A stretch of 64,000 bases of DNA, from positions 14,945,764 through 15,009,763 of the forward strand of contig NC_066313.1 in NCBI RefSeq assembly GCF_022539315.1. Direction: 5' to 3'. A program made the position numbers and the translations under genes. Positions 36,451 to 49,009 of this stretch are shown here, piece after piece. Below the pieces are notes generated by a model. That model was not told the origin of the DNA and ran no database searches. It was given only the letters and a program-made list of their open reading frames with translations. The stretch is from Serinus canaria. Lineage: Eukaryota; Chordata; Aves; Passeriformes; Fringillidae. The first letter of the stretch is position 1. Each line of letters opens with the position of its first letter.

Positions 36451-36704
36451 AAAATTACCAGAGGGGTGAAACACCTCTCCTGTGGAGACAGGCTGAGGGA
36501 GGGTAGAGGGAAGAGGAAAGGGAAGAGGAGAGGGAAGGAGAGGGAAGGTGAGGCAGCTCCAGGGAGACCTTAGAGCCCTTTCCAGAGCCTAAAGAGGCTC
36601 TAAGAGACCTGGAGAGGGACTTCAGACAAAGGCCTGGAGTGACAGGACAAGGGGGAATGGCTTCCCACTGACAGAGGGCAGGGTTAGGTGGATATTATTG
36701 TCTC
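36451..36704 (+). mobile_element. CR1 fragment embedded in the ERVL LTR
   Basis: Plus-strand CR1: 'aacacctctcctgtggagacaggctgagggag', a GA-expanded segment, 'agggagaccttagagccctttccag', 'agacctggagagggacttcagacaaaggcctggagtgacaggac', 'ggttaggtggatatta'. It lacks the CR1 3' end, which ordinary CR1 insertions keep. It replaces about 140 bp of LTR rather than simply splitting it. Confidence 0.85.
36505..36548 (+). repeat. 44-nt pure purine (G/A) tract
   Basis: Uninterrupted purines in the CR1 piece, built from repeated 'agaggga' and 'aaggag' units. Other CR1 copies here have mixed sequence at this point, so it is a local expansion. Confidence 0.8.
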
Positions 36705-36799
36705 AATCCATTAGTCTCTTCACTTTTACCTTTCCAGTCCATTCTCCAATTCCACTGGCTGTATGGTGCTTGCTGGCTGAGTGACATTAAACCACAACA
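36705..36799 (+). mobile_element. ERVL LTR, 3' part
   Basis: Resumes the LTR: 'tctcaatccattagtctcttcacttttacc', ending 'gtgacattaaaccacaaca' like the 25980 end of the other copy. No target duplication was found when 36138-36142 was compared with 36800-36804. Confidence 0.8.
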
Positions 36800-39700
36800 C
36801 AAGTTTTGGAGCCAGACTCCATGACCTTTGAAGGGCCTGTGACGTTCCCAAAGGCCCTATTTAACCTTTTGTAGAGACACCGCTCCCAGATGTCAAAACC
36901 AAAAGAGAGATATTTCATGTTGACCAAGGCAGCAGCCTTGCATGCACAGAGAGTACAGGGGTCATGGAAAACTCATGTCCTCTCTGAATTCTTGGAGCAA
37001 CTTGCTGATTGTCATGACAAACTAGCACATGGTGCAGCACCAACTACACTGCTTCTACAGGTAATGGAAGGAGAGGGCAACTGCAAGAGGACAGTTTATT
37101 CACCACAGATAAATAGTGAAGATAAGATATTAGGTGAATGTGGAGAACATTTTTGTCTATGTGCCAATGCTTGGAAGCAATGCCTGTCCTTGCCTTCTCA
37201 CTTATATGCCAGCTCAGGGATGTGAGATAAACTATTTTTCACACTGTCCATGCTGTTTATAATATTTATGATGAGGGGAACTTGAAGGAAAAAGGATAAG
37301 ATCTCTTTATAAATAAATGAGGATACCCTCATAAGGAAGTACATATTTAACAGAGATAAGCAGCAAAAAAGGGGAATTGTTAAATATTTAAATATTTATT
37401 ATATTATATTAAATATGTTAAATATTTGTTAAAATAGCTCTCATCCTAAAGCTAAAAGCTCCTTCAGCCTCAGCAGGAGTTCCAGAGAATGAAATGTAGG
37501 TCTGGTACTTTTGCATTTGAATGCAATAGAACTGTACCCTAGACTTGCCTGTGTCAGAAGCCAGGATGGTATTGCCAAGGAAGGAGTCACTACTTGCCTT
37601 TATGAACACTTTTTCAAACAATTGCTTCTGGCAATAGCTGGCAGGACACTAACTGTGTATAGAGGGTCTAATTTAGTAATTTTGTGATCATTACTTTTGT
37701 AAGGACAAAGCTCTGTGTAGAGATGATTTTTTAAAGTGGCTCTCCCCAGCTAGTGAAGATTTAATTTCACTCTCCTGTGGTGGCAGATGAAGTCAGGGTC
37801 AGCCCAGGAAGTGTCAGCCCCAGCTCACACCGACACAGCCTGCAGGGCTGTGCTGTGTGCTCATGTCTTCTCCAGCCCCTCTGCACATAAGCTGCCAATA
37901 TTTGACTTCCTGGCTCTCCTACACTGATGTGCAGCTTAAACCCTCATCTGTGTGACCCCTGACTTTTGCCTCAAACCTCACAACTTGTACATCATTACTG
38001 AGATGCTGTCCCATCATTCCTGAGCCTCCTCTGGACTTTTCCATCTGCTTCAGTGGAAGTGGAGCTCCCATTTTTTCCAATATTCTTCCACCCAGCATTG
38101 TAATTCCTGGGTCTAGTCCATAATGCATAATATTCCCCTTCATGCTCCTGCCAGGTAGGCCTTTATTTAGTTTTGGTCTGCGTGTCAGATCACTGTCTGG
38201 ATTGTTGTGTGACTAAGCCCTGGACAATAACAAGATTCTGTACATTCAAAAATTGGCTTCAAATGTTGCCGCTTAAACTCAACAACTTTTGTCACCTTTG
38301 ACAGCTTTTATTGCTGTTTCCTTCAATGCTGGTCAATATTAGCATAATAAAGTCTTTTTCATGCTAGAATGCAGTCATGTCTTTGGAAACAAGTCCTGGG
38401 TCTCTTGAGAATGCCTCTTAATATGAAAGAAATATCTGAATTTCCTTAATTTGTGCAGGGATTTCCCTTTCAGTAGCCTGGCTGGCCTTGGTGGAATAAT
38501 AGCCAAAAGAAATGCTGTGCCCTGTTATTTGCTCCTTTCTCTTTGTGCTTCAGAGATCAAGATTGTATAAGCTGCAGCTCTGCTCAAATGGAGGAAAATC
38601 TGATAATCACTGTAAAGGCACAATAGAAGACGCAGCTGGATTTTTGTAGGGGAAGCAGCTGTGGGATGTGTTGTGAATGGGGAGGATTTGGGGAGATTCC
38701 TAAAGGCTGGGAATACGTGTGGCATTTCTGAAGTGCAACATGCCTGGCAGATAGAGCACGAACAATGTTTATTACAGTAATAACACATGGCCTCCAAGAG
38801 CAGAGCACTGTACAGAAAGCAGATGTTCAGGGGCTGGTAACTCTGCTGGCATATGTTTTGGATGCTAGCTCAAATCCAACCTGGTTTGTCAGCAGTGAAA
38901 ACCTGCCATCCCCTCGCTACCTAGAGTCAGTAAGGAGACATATGTCCATTTTATAAAAGCCAGAGTTGCCCTGTATGATCTCCTTGTTGGCAGAGAGATG
39001 GGTGCTGAAGGAGCTGCTTTCTTCAGGCTCCTTCAGGCAAGAGAGGCTTTTCCTCTTTCACATTATTTCTGAAGACATATAAAGCCTCTCATGTTGCTTG
39101 ACCAAGACACATCGTTCTGACCATTGCAGATGAACTCAGCTGGGAAGTAGCCTTGTTTGCCCTATCTGACCAGGGATCTCCAGAGACACTTCCCACAAGG
39201 ATGCCTGAAGATAAAACATGGGCACAGCTCTCTTCTTTGAGGTGGGCCATGCAAGTTTTCGGAGTCTCATTCCGACACTTGCAGAAGTGGGACAGCAGTG
39301 TCCTTGTAATCTCTGGGGTGAAAAGAAGAGGATCATGAAGCAGGCTGACTGGGAGATGAGTTGTTAGATTTCACATCTCCACTGGCTGGCTCTTACAGGC
39401 AAGAACGTTGTGTCAAAAGGTACAAATTGATCAAGTCCCAGCCTGGATTGCTTTTCCAGTAGTGAGTTTCCAGTCGTTCACTCATTAAACAAACAGAGCC
39501 CAAAGAGTGTCCGTGTTTTTATATCAGAACATTGCCTAAGGCTCCTACCTAACCACCTGCCTCTTCCTTCATAGTCAAGTCACTCATCTTCCTCTAGACC
39601 ACGTCCAGGCTGCTGAACTGATTTAGATAACAAGCACTATGGCAGAAGGTGCATTCACATATATAATAGCCTTTCCCTGCTCATTCTGCATGGGGCCTAG

Positions 39701-42217
39701 AGGTTTGCTGTAAGACCTGCAGCAAGAGATACACCTGGAATGTTAGATACACCTAGATACACCTGGAATGTTAAACCCATGCATTCTGGTTTGAGGACAA
39801 GCTGGGTTTTCTTTTTTGAAGAGCAGTCCATATCTACTGCCTCTCTGTGGAGCTGAAACTCACCATTTGTGACTAGTTTGATGCTGGAGCTCAAAGTCAC
39901 CACCCAGTTATGGGAGCCTGTGTGGCATTACTGCAGGTTGGCTGAGGTCTAGGAACTGTACAATGCATCCTCTCCATGCAAGGCAAGCAGAAGTAGCACA
40001 CTTCTGCATAGTCAGCTGGGTTGCTGTGAATGACCTCACATTTGGCTGCCATGGGCTACCCTGCATTTGATAACCCTATTATATCACTTTGTTGTGCTGG
40101 GGACTTAATCAGGAGTATTTGTAGGAAACTAGTCTGGTTAATAGCTTTGCTGTCTGTCTTACCAACGGAAGATTTCTTGGAGCCACAAATTTCATCACAT
40201 AAAAGGGAAGTGGGATTTTGGATGAATATGCATCTCACAAACTATTTCCAGTGTCTTTACTGGCAAAAGTCTTTCTTGCCTTCTAAGGACGTGGTTCCCC
40301 TAAATCCACAATAATTTTTTCTGTAGTGCTAAAGCAAAAAGGGTTGTGCTTCCATTTGCCTTGAAGTCCAGTTGCACAGCTTGGTTTTTATTGTCACACA
40401 CAGCTCAGGGCTGCCAGCAGCCTGCCTAGTCCACAGCACATGGCATTTGGCATTTGGCCTCCTCCAAGTCCTGTGTGATGGCTCATGGCTCTAGTTCATA
40501 GTAATTATTGAAGGAGGAGTGGAGGGGAGGTTCAGTTCAAAGTGTCTGAAATATTAAGTGGTCTGTGCTGGAGCCTGCCAGAGCTGTGTTTTTATTACAA
40601 GAAATTGAGGGTAGGTGTTATGAGCTCTGAGATGTGGCATAGAGACTTGTGGGGGTGTTTGAAGGTGCAAAGCTTGCTGGGACAGTATTGAAGGGCTGCA
40701 CGGGCCAAGAGGGAGCCAAAATTGGTATGGTCCCATTAGCAACACCTACTCTGCTAAATAAAGCGGATTGGGGCTGATTCGCTGGCCCTGAGGCACAGTG
40801 TCCCAGCTTAACTTGTGTCCAAACACCTCAGCTCTTCTCAACTGAGAGCAGGGTTTGGGAGTGAGCTAACAGCAAAGCCTTAGTGCTCCCAGACCTGAGC
40901 CTACACCCTGGAACCTCTCTTGTTTAGCAGTAAAGATATTCTCTAAATGCCAGGAATGAGTTCAGGGATATTTAAGCCAGCTCCTCTATGGCTTAGAAGC
41001 AGCAAAGACCTTCTTGTGGGGACTGCTAAGGACTTCTGATTGTGTTATAAAATTTGATCTGAAGCTTAATGATTGCCCAGCTCTCCTTCATCAAACACAA
41101 GAGCAGCAGCACCATTCACGTTCACGTACGAGGACACTCCAGAAGAGAAACCATCACTTCTTCTGACAGCCCTTCACACAGGCCATTCACACAGACCACA
41201 CCATTGCTAAACAAGGCTATAATCAAAAAGTGTTTTTTCACATGTGAGCTTCAGACTCAGAACTTCTCAGACAATGAAAAAGAATTCACTGACCCCCTGC
41301 CACTAAAACAAAGTGGACCCACATTCTTGGAGGTGTCTGTTTCTCATTCCTGTTATAGCTGAATGATCCTCAAGCAGATAGGAAAGCAAAAATGTTATCT
41401 TGAAGGTAGGGGGTAAAAAGGAAATACACACGGAATATCACAAGAAAATGTCACATCAATAATCTGTGCCTTTCAAGTAAATCCTGTCCACACCACTGAC
41501 AAAGGTCACCTTGTTGAAGAAACTCAAATTTTGTACCATTTAACTCAACAGTTTTAAACAACACCATAACATACCTGTTATATCTTCTCCTTCCTTTGCT
41601 ATGCAAAAGTTGGCTAATACATCCCAAATGTTCCAGATGTTTTATGATCAAATACACATTAGCCTGTCTAGCTATCACTCAGAAAAAGGCTTGTTAAGCA
41701 GCTCTTAGTCATTAATTTTTTTTTGCTCAGATATTAAACAGTCTTATCCACCTAGATCATAAAATGTCTTCCCAGTCCTGCAGACTGTTAAAATGTATGC
41801 CTGCCGACATTTACTGTCACATCTGGAAAAGTGTGTGCTGTCATAATGACTTCAATACAAATTTCATCAGAAGACACATGGAAATTAAGCTGGATTCACC
41901 CAATCCCTTGCAAGCCATTCCACACTAAGGACAAAAGAGCTGATTCCCTCTGTTTCAGGGTCTGCACAAGCAGTGGTGCTCCACTTCCTTTACATGTGAG
42001 TCTCCAGGAGTTGGATCTAGCTGCCAGGTTGGAGTTCTGCAATTTTCCCTATTCCAGCAATTCTGTCCCTGACTCTGGCTCTGTATATTTTGAATTCCTG
42101 AATGCCCCTGGGACCCCAGTGCACAATTCCTTCTCTGGTATTTGCTAGCATGATAAAGTCATACTTTCTTCTCTAGAAAGGAAGAAACACCAAGCCTGAC
42201 TTTGACTTATTTAACAA
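36800..42217. other. Long unique non-coding stretch
   Basis: About 5.4 kb without a recognisable gene or transposon. It contains an A/T-rich patch at 37374-37436 (repeated 'aaatattt') and a small imperfect duplication at 39725-39770. The open frame at 36890-37225 (111 codons) shows no domain. Confidence 0.5.
37374..37436. repeat. A/T-rich low-complexity patch
   Basis: Almost entirely A and T, with recurrent 'taaatatt' units. Confidence 0.75.
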
Positions 42218-42222
42218 GTGGT

Positions 42223-42891
42223 TGTCCTAGATTGCAAGGTAATGTGTGTATTCTATTGCCATCTCTTAGAGGTGGGGCAGTTATCTTCTGTTAATTGGGC
42301 AGTTTCCTTTATCTCTTCCACAAACCAGTCCTCCCTCTGGGAGATATCTTCTGTTCATGGGCCATTGAGTGTCAGTGCATGGCTGATAAGGTTACATCAT
42401 CCCATTGAGAGACGCTCCACCCAGGGGGAGGAGCCAAGCATTTCTTCCTGGATATAATCTGAGATTTTGGGACACCAGAGCAGCCTTTTTCCACTGGATT
42501 CCCAGAGGAAGACCAGGCCCATCTACACCACCTCTGGACCTTCAGAGGAAGACTGCACCCTTCTACAGCCTCACTGCTCCAACAGAACCACATCTGACAC
42601 TGCAGGAGGACTGCAGCCACCATTTAATCAGACTGCTGCCAACACCCTGACCCACAGGGTGTCAGGTTGTATTCTGACTCTGCCAGTGTTGTTTTGTATT
42701 GCTGCATTATGTTATTTTATTTTATTTTTATTTTCTTCTCTAAAGAACTGTTATTCCTGCTCCCATATCTTTGCCTGAGAGCCTTTTAATTTCAAAAATT
42801 ATAACAATTCAGAGGGAGGGGGTTTACATTTTCCATTTCAGGGAAGATTCCTGTCTTCCTTAGCAGAGACCTGTCTTTTCAAACCAAGACA
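42223..42891 (+). mobile_element. ERVL-type solo LTR
   Basis: A 669-bp plus-strand LTR beginning TGTCCTAGATTGCAAGG and ending TTCAAACCAAGACA. It is flanked by an imperfect 5-bp duplication, GTGGT (42218-42222) and GTGAT (42892-42896). A TATA-like 'gatataatc' lies near 42453, after 'gctccacccagggggaggagcc', a CACCC/GC-rich promoter-like block. It has the same size and similar termini as the LTR at 8164-8830 but a different body, so it is a related subfamily. Confidence 0.85.
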
Positions 42892-42960
42892 GTGATTTAG
42901 GTCAAGACACAGTTCCAATGTTTGTTTCAGTGCTAATAAGGACTTGCTCTCTAGTTATCA

Positions 42961-43194
42961 CAAAATCACAGAATGGTTTGGGTAAGAAGGGACCTTAAAG
43001 ATCACCTTCCAATACCCCTGCCACGAGCAGGAACACCTTCTACAAGACCAAGTTTCTCCAAGCCCTGACCAACTTGTCCTTGAACACTGCCAGGCACGGA
43101 GCAGCCACAGCTTCTCTGGGCAACTTGTGTCAGGGCCTCACCACCCTCACAGAGAAGAATATCTTCTCAAAGTTGAGTCTAAACTTGCCCTCTT
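42961..43194 (-). mobile_element. CR1 3' end (minus strand)
   Basis: 'aaatcacagaatggtttgggta', 'gatcaccttccaatacccctgccacgagcagg', 'gcagccacagcttctctgggcaac', 'cagggcctcaccaccctcac'. It is 5'-truncated at about 43194. Confidence 0.92.
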
Positions 43195-43632
43195 ATTCAT
43201 GAGCTGAGATGCCCACTAATTCCTCTCCTTGTTTTCTAGTTGCCTTTGCTCTGTGGTGTGGTAAAAATGCTGCAATGAATTGCCCATGATCCAATACACT
43301 GATATGGCTTATTGGTGGCTCCAGAGCCTCACCAACACCTTTGTGGGCTGCTCTGGCAGTAGCTGTGGCTGGGAGAGAGCAGAGCCTGAACAACCCCTGA
43401 CCTGTGGTTGCACTGCTCCAGTTGACTGAGCACAGATCAGCTGGAAGATGGTCATGCATTTTGCAGTGTTATCTTTCAAATGGTTGAGGTTGCAGGGTTA
43501 CAGTTTCCTTGTAAATGTCTCAGCCTGTTCCTGAGGCTGAAAACACATGACTTTGGGGACTTTGCCTGTGAAATGGCTGTTTCCACACATAAGATCTATA
43601 GGTCAGTGAAGACAAGATGAAATTTTGCAAAA
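43195..43632. other. Short non-coding spacer
   Basis: No gene or repeat recognised between two CR1 tails. Confidence 0.45.
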
Positions 43633-43738
43633 CATAGAATCATAGAATATCCTAGGTTAGAAGGGATCCATAAGGATCATTAAGTCCAACTCCTGTCCCA
43701 GCACAAGACCACCCCAAGAAATATACCATGTGTCATAC
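43633..43738 (-). mobile_element. Small CR1 3' end fragment (minus strand)
   Basis: 'catagaatcatagaatatcctaggttagaagggatcc' followed by 'ttaagtccaactcctgtcccagcac'. This is a different CR1 tail type from the copy at 42961. Confidence 0.88.
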
Positions 43739-46700
43739 CATGAAAAACATAGAAATATTTCTTCCTTAAAATGTCTCCAATGACACAAATCTAGTATTGG
43801 AAATCTTTCTGAGTAAAGGTCTTTTCTTTTGGTGAGGATAGACAGGTTTTCACTCCTAAGTTTGAATTTAAGCCAGGAAGGACAAAGGTCCTTTTCATGA
43901 AAATTTAAAAACTGGGAAAGAAGTACAAAGTTTACAAATTCCCTTCAATGCTCCTCCTTATTTTACCATCATTACTGGAAACCCACTGGACCTGAAACCT
44001 TTCTGGCTTGAAAACCATTCAGACGACATTTTAAAATACATCTTGAGAAGCAATCAGTGACTTTATTCCCTTCTTTTCCTTGGTTGTTCCACTTAGTTTT
44101 CTCCATGGTTTCCAATCCTCTGCCTTCCAGACCACCCTTAAACTTACTACCCACCTTTTTGTGCACAGAAAGGACCCAGACTTCCAACTTGTTTCTACAA
44201 CCAGTTCACAGTCAACTACACAGGCTTAGCAAAACCCCACACAGGCTGTGCGAGGAACTCTGCCTTGAGCCAGCTGACACTCCTGATTCCCTTTGCAGAT
44301 CCTTTCCTAGGGATGCCAAGCAGAGATAAACTGGTGTCAGTGCCCCTTCCTCCTGCCCCCACTCTCTTCTCCCCACTTTGCAGGCCAGGCAGTCTGCAGG
44401 CTGCAAACTGGTCTGTAACTTTCAATATTCCTTCTCCTGGCAGGGAGGGGGCTTGGCCAGATCTTAGAGAAGAGGGCCCACGTCTCCAACCCGCTCTAGG
44501 AAAGGTTACAACACCTGCTTGCCAGTGAGGAAGAAAACCACAGTACAAAGGTCCCATCTGTTTTCTGCTTTGATGTGAAGCCAGAAAAGCCAGCTGGTTT
44601 TTCCTTTCCCCAGATGCTTGAGGAGCTCAGCTCCTCTCCCGCATATCCATGCAGCAGGAATGGAGGGTGCTAGAAACTGACAAGGATTCGTGGTGCCCTG
44701 AAGGTCTTGTGGACTGATTTACCAAACTCCTGCTCAGTTCTCAAGACAGATTGGCCTCTACTTCCCCTGCAGACTTCTTGTGAGACCTGAACTTCTCCGT
44801 GCACTCCGGGGTGGGGCTGAGACCTCCACCTGAGGCACAGACCTCTGTGGCCCAGGTAAATCTCATGCAATGAAACTCTCAGAAGTTTCTTCTGGAAACC
44901 ACAGCTCCCAAAGTTAGCTGAGCTCCTGAGACAAGGAAACTAACCACTTCTGAAGCATTTTGAGATCAGTCCCTGGTCCTCATTGTGTTCCCCTCTCTCT
45001 GAACAGCATATAAAGGGATTTCATAAAGGAGGAACAAGCACAATAGAGGTGCAGATGTTCCCTGATGAGGGATAAAAAGAGAGACCTACAACCCATGTGT
45101 TGCTTGACTTCAGGCCACAGCTATAACAGGATATCCCTTTTCTGCCTCTGTTATGCATCCTTGAGGATTATAAGGGTGATGGCTTTGTGAAAATGAGAGG
45201 ATGTCTGGGAAGAACATCCAGGAGGGATGAAGAGGGATCTGTTCCAGTACAAGAACCTTCTCTTGTAGAAGGAGGGACAACATATAAATCTGTTGGGAGA
45301 CAGGTTCAGGACACACAAAGTAGTTAGGTATTTAACCACATCTTTTGGGATATAAGAAGGTGACAGGAGCCCACGGGGAGAATGTCCAATTTCAGGAAAG
45401 GGAAATCAAAGGGTTACAAAATGCTTTAAGCTTCCAAGGCTACGTCTGTATTAAAGAGTCAGCCAGAGCCAGAACAATGTCTCCAGCTCTGTTCCATGAC
45501 TACATGAGAGTGCTTAAACCTTACCTTACTCCCTATTGTGGCTGAGCACTAGTGAGTCCCAGACAGCATCCAGGCATGTTGGAAACTAGCAAAGGGCAAG
45601 GACCATTGACAAAACTCAGTGGGGGTGAAGTAATCTGTTTAGGTGATGAAACCCATCTGGTTGCAAGTTCTGCTGTGCCACTTGCCACAGGCAGCCAGTG
45701 AACAGGATCCAGCCTGGTTTATTTACTAGTCAAAGGCAGCCAAAGCTGCAGGTATCTCGGGGCTGTGCACAGGCACTGGAGTTTAAAAAAGAAGTGTGAT
45801 TTCCAGCACGTGTCACTCTCTCTGGCAGTGCCTGTTGGCTGGACTGAGGCATTCCCCTGTGAAACGCTCCAGGCTGCTGTGATGCTGAGATGTCTCATTC
45901 AGGCTTCAGTGGTCCTCATTTAACCATGCCCATCTGGCCTTGCTCCATCTGCTTGCAGGGCTGTGTCTCCAGCAGACCTTTCCCTCTTTCTCTGGTCCAG
46001 GGAAGTTTAAAAACAAGTACAAGAGAAGCTGGGATGGCTACCCAAAGGAACATGGCACCTGTGACAGGAACACAGTGTCCCATTAGCACCTCACGCCTTC
46101 CATGACCAACAGACCTGTTTTGGTAGAAGCAGTTTGTCTGATGGGGTTTCTGCAAGTGAGAATAATGTGGTCCATCTGGTAGCTCCAGAGCTGGGATTTA
46201 AGCCCAGCAGCTTGGTCAAAGTCCAAACAGAATGTTCAGACGTAGCTGGGACACCATATTTAAAGGATATTGTGGTTTTCCACTCTCAGGCACATTCTTT
46301 TGAAGTCCTGGTTGTAACCAAGCACAAAGGATAGCAGGAAAATTAATTGGTGGTTCAGAGAAATTATTTTCTTTGACTTTCTATGCCCATACATCTGGCC
46401 TGTTTCAAAGGTGGCTTAGCCAGAATTTTCTGAGTTTATCAGGTCCAAGAGTTTGGGATTATTATCACTAAATTAATTCAAATAATGAAGTTAATTCACC
46501 TAGCTCCACAAGCAATACAAGTACTTTGTTTTTTTCTTCTAAGTATCACAAATATAACTGATCATTTAGAAGACTAATGCTGAGCTTCTCTGGCAGTGTG
46601 CTGCCTTAATCAGAGAAGATCTGGGCTATTTTATACAAGGATGAAACATGTACCTGATGGCAGTTCCTAAAGGGAATCCAGGATGGGTGAGCTCAATGAC

Positions 46701-47713
46701 AGAGCTAGCATTTCTAGGCAGATAGGATATTGTCCACCTTGGATGTTCTTGAAATGTCAGCTCACTGCCAAAGTTTGCTGGAACTGGATATGGAGAAAAG
46801 GCAGCATCTGAAAGGATGGAGGTTGGACAAACATTACACATTGATGAAGATGGAAGAGGAATGTTAAAAAATACTCATATCCTTAGCAAATTAGGGTCCA
46901 AAGTGCGGAGCTGTTAACTTACCAGAATTTGCCACTTCTTCTACAGCTCCTGGCTCTGAGAGGCAAACTCTGGCCAAGTTTGCTGGGAGATTTAGGATAC
47001 TGTCACTCCCAAGAGTTCATGCCTTCCTAACTTCTGGCAGGCCGAAGCTTACCATATGAGAGAAGTAGAAAATTCTCATGGGTTCTCAGATGCTCCTAAT
47101 CAGAGGTACATATATTGATTCTCACTCCTTGAATTCATTTGTCCCATGGACTGATCCATCAGTTTGGTGAGAAAATTAAATACCCCAAACGCTGCATCCT
47201 ATTTTCCTTCATACTATACTGTCCTTCCCATCCTTTCCTTTGCTGGTTGGACGCCTATTTTCACCTTCTCACCACCTGAGTAGCCAGCCTGTGAGCTGCA
47301 TCCATCCATCACGGTTCCAGATGCCTCTGGAAGCCCCTTAGATCCCTGTAAAGCACTGTGGGCTCCAGTGGGCCTTCCAGCTGTCAGTGCCCTGTATGGG
47401 ATATTCAGGACCTCAGCTTGGCCATGATGTAGGAGGGAACTCAGGGCATTATCACCCAGCTCCTGTCTGTTCTGCAAAGACAGGTCCAATTTTTCACTTC
47501 TTTAATCATGCAAACAATGTGGGAACACAAAGGATAGGGGGAAAGAAAAAAAGACAATCAGGGCATAAAATACAACTGTATTTTTACAAAATGTTCTTCT
47601 GGCTAATATAATACACAGTCCAATGCACTTTACAAGACAGGCCCTCAAAAATCTGCTACTGAGTACCAGAATTCCTGTGTTCAGCTGGTATAAATCATTG
47701 CTTCTGATTTACA

Positions 47714-47901
47714 CTGAGAGGCAGGTCACAACTGTCTAATTAAATGGCTTCTCTTTGAGCAGAAAGCTAAACTTTATAGAAGTCTAACTGTGAATTACTC
47801 TATATAGCTGAGAGGCAGGCCACAACTGCCTAATTAAATGGCTTCTCTTTGAGCAGAAAGCTAGACTTTATAGAAGTGTAACTGTGGATTACTTTATATA
47901 G
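47714..47901 (+). repeat. 94-bp direct tandem duplication, two copies
   Basis: Copies at 47714-47807 and 47808-47901, both beginning 'ctgagaggcagg' and ending 'tatatag', with six substitutions between them (about 94% identity). It is a moderately old segmental micro-duplication, absent elsewhere in the window. Confidence 0.95.
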
Positions 47902-47907
47902 CCATTT

Positions 47908-48018
47908 GATGGAAAGAGAGAGAATGGAAGGGGAATAAAAAGCCAGGAAAAGCAAGCGAGGGCAGAAGAAAGAAAAGGGAAGAAAATAAGGAAAGACAAA
48001 AAGAAAAAGTGAGAGAAA
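47908..48018 (+). repeat. Purine-rich low-complexity tract
   Basis: Strong A/G bias over about 110 bases with few pyrimidines, directly downstream of the 94-bp duplication. Confidence 0.7.
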
Positions 48019-48953
48019 CTAATTTATATATTTTGAGAGTTCAGTTCCTTTCCTTGTGAAAGAATGGGAAAGTTTGGGAAGCCCAGACTGAATAACTCAC
48101 AATGATAAAAGGGTGATACCGAGAGCATTAAAACTGATTTATTGGGCTGAGTTTATCTGATTACAGGGAAAGTGAGTACTGCTGAATGCAGCTCTGACTG
48201 TGCCTGTGCCTGACAAGACACACAGTTCAGATGCAAAATTACATTAAGCAGATGTAGCCCATTAAGAAGCTGAGCTTGAAAATGTACTTTATCCTGTCAA
48301 GACAAATCCTAGTTGAAAACTTGGGTCTTAAAAAACCCCTGAAAACAGAAAGATGTTCTATTTTGGGCTTTTTTGCTTTAATCTTCTTTGTGTCAGTCAT
48401 AGTTACAGGGTGATGATAAACATAAACCCACCTCCACTGTATTTCTAACATAGCTCCATTACCTACCTTCAGCTAGAACAGAGAAAAGCCCCCTGACATA
48501 AAACCCACCAGAACCAGTCCTGGGCTCAGTTATCACCCAGAAGTGGGTGAGGTTGGCAAGATCTCAGAGGCAAACCAGCTAAAACACAAATCATATGTCC
48601 CTACTCCAGCCTGGGCTAAAATGTGGAATGGCAGAGGAAGCAGAGCCAGCTCATCCCTTCACCCCATCCATCATGGAGACAGTGCTGGGTTAGCTCACGT
48701 GTGGGGTCTCCAAGATGAGAGACTCTCACTCTAGGTGCCTCTCTGCAGGAGAGCTGCTGAAAATATGTGGGATATGGTGCAGAAGGAGAAAATGGATGGG
48801 ATTCAAGGTCTGTGGAGCAACATTTGGTTGTGCTAAAAGGGGGTGTGAGTATTATTTAATAAAAATATTGGTGAATTCTCATACCAAATTTCTTTATATC
48901 TAGCCTACTTGTACATCTGTATTAGTTATAAAACTGGGAAAAAAAACCCCAAA

Positions 48954-49009
48954 CTTGTTCTGGATTAAACCAAGACAAACACTTGTTCTGGATTAAACCA
49001 AGCCAAAAT
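48954..49009 (+). repeat. 28-bp tandem repeat, two copies
   Basis: 'cttgttctggattaaaccaa' heads both copies (48954-48981 and 48982-49009), with minor differences at the end. Confidence 0.88.
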
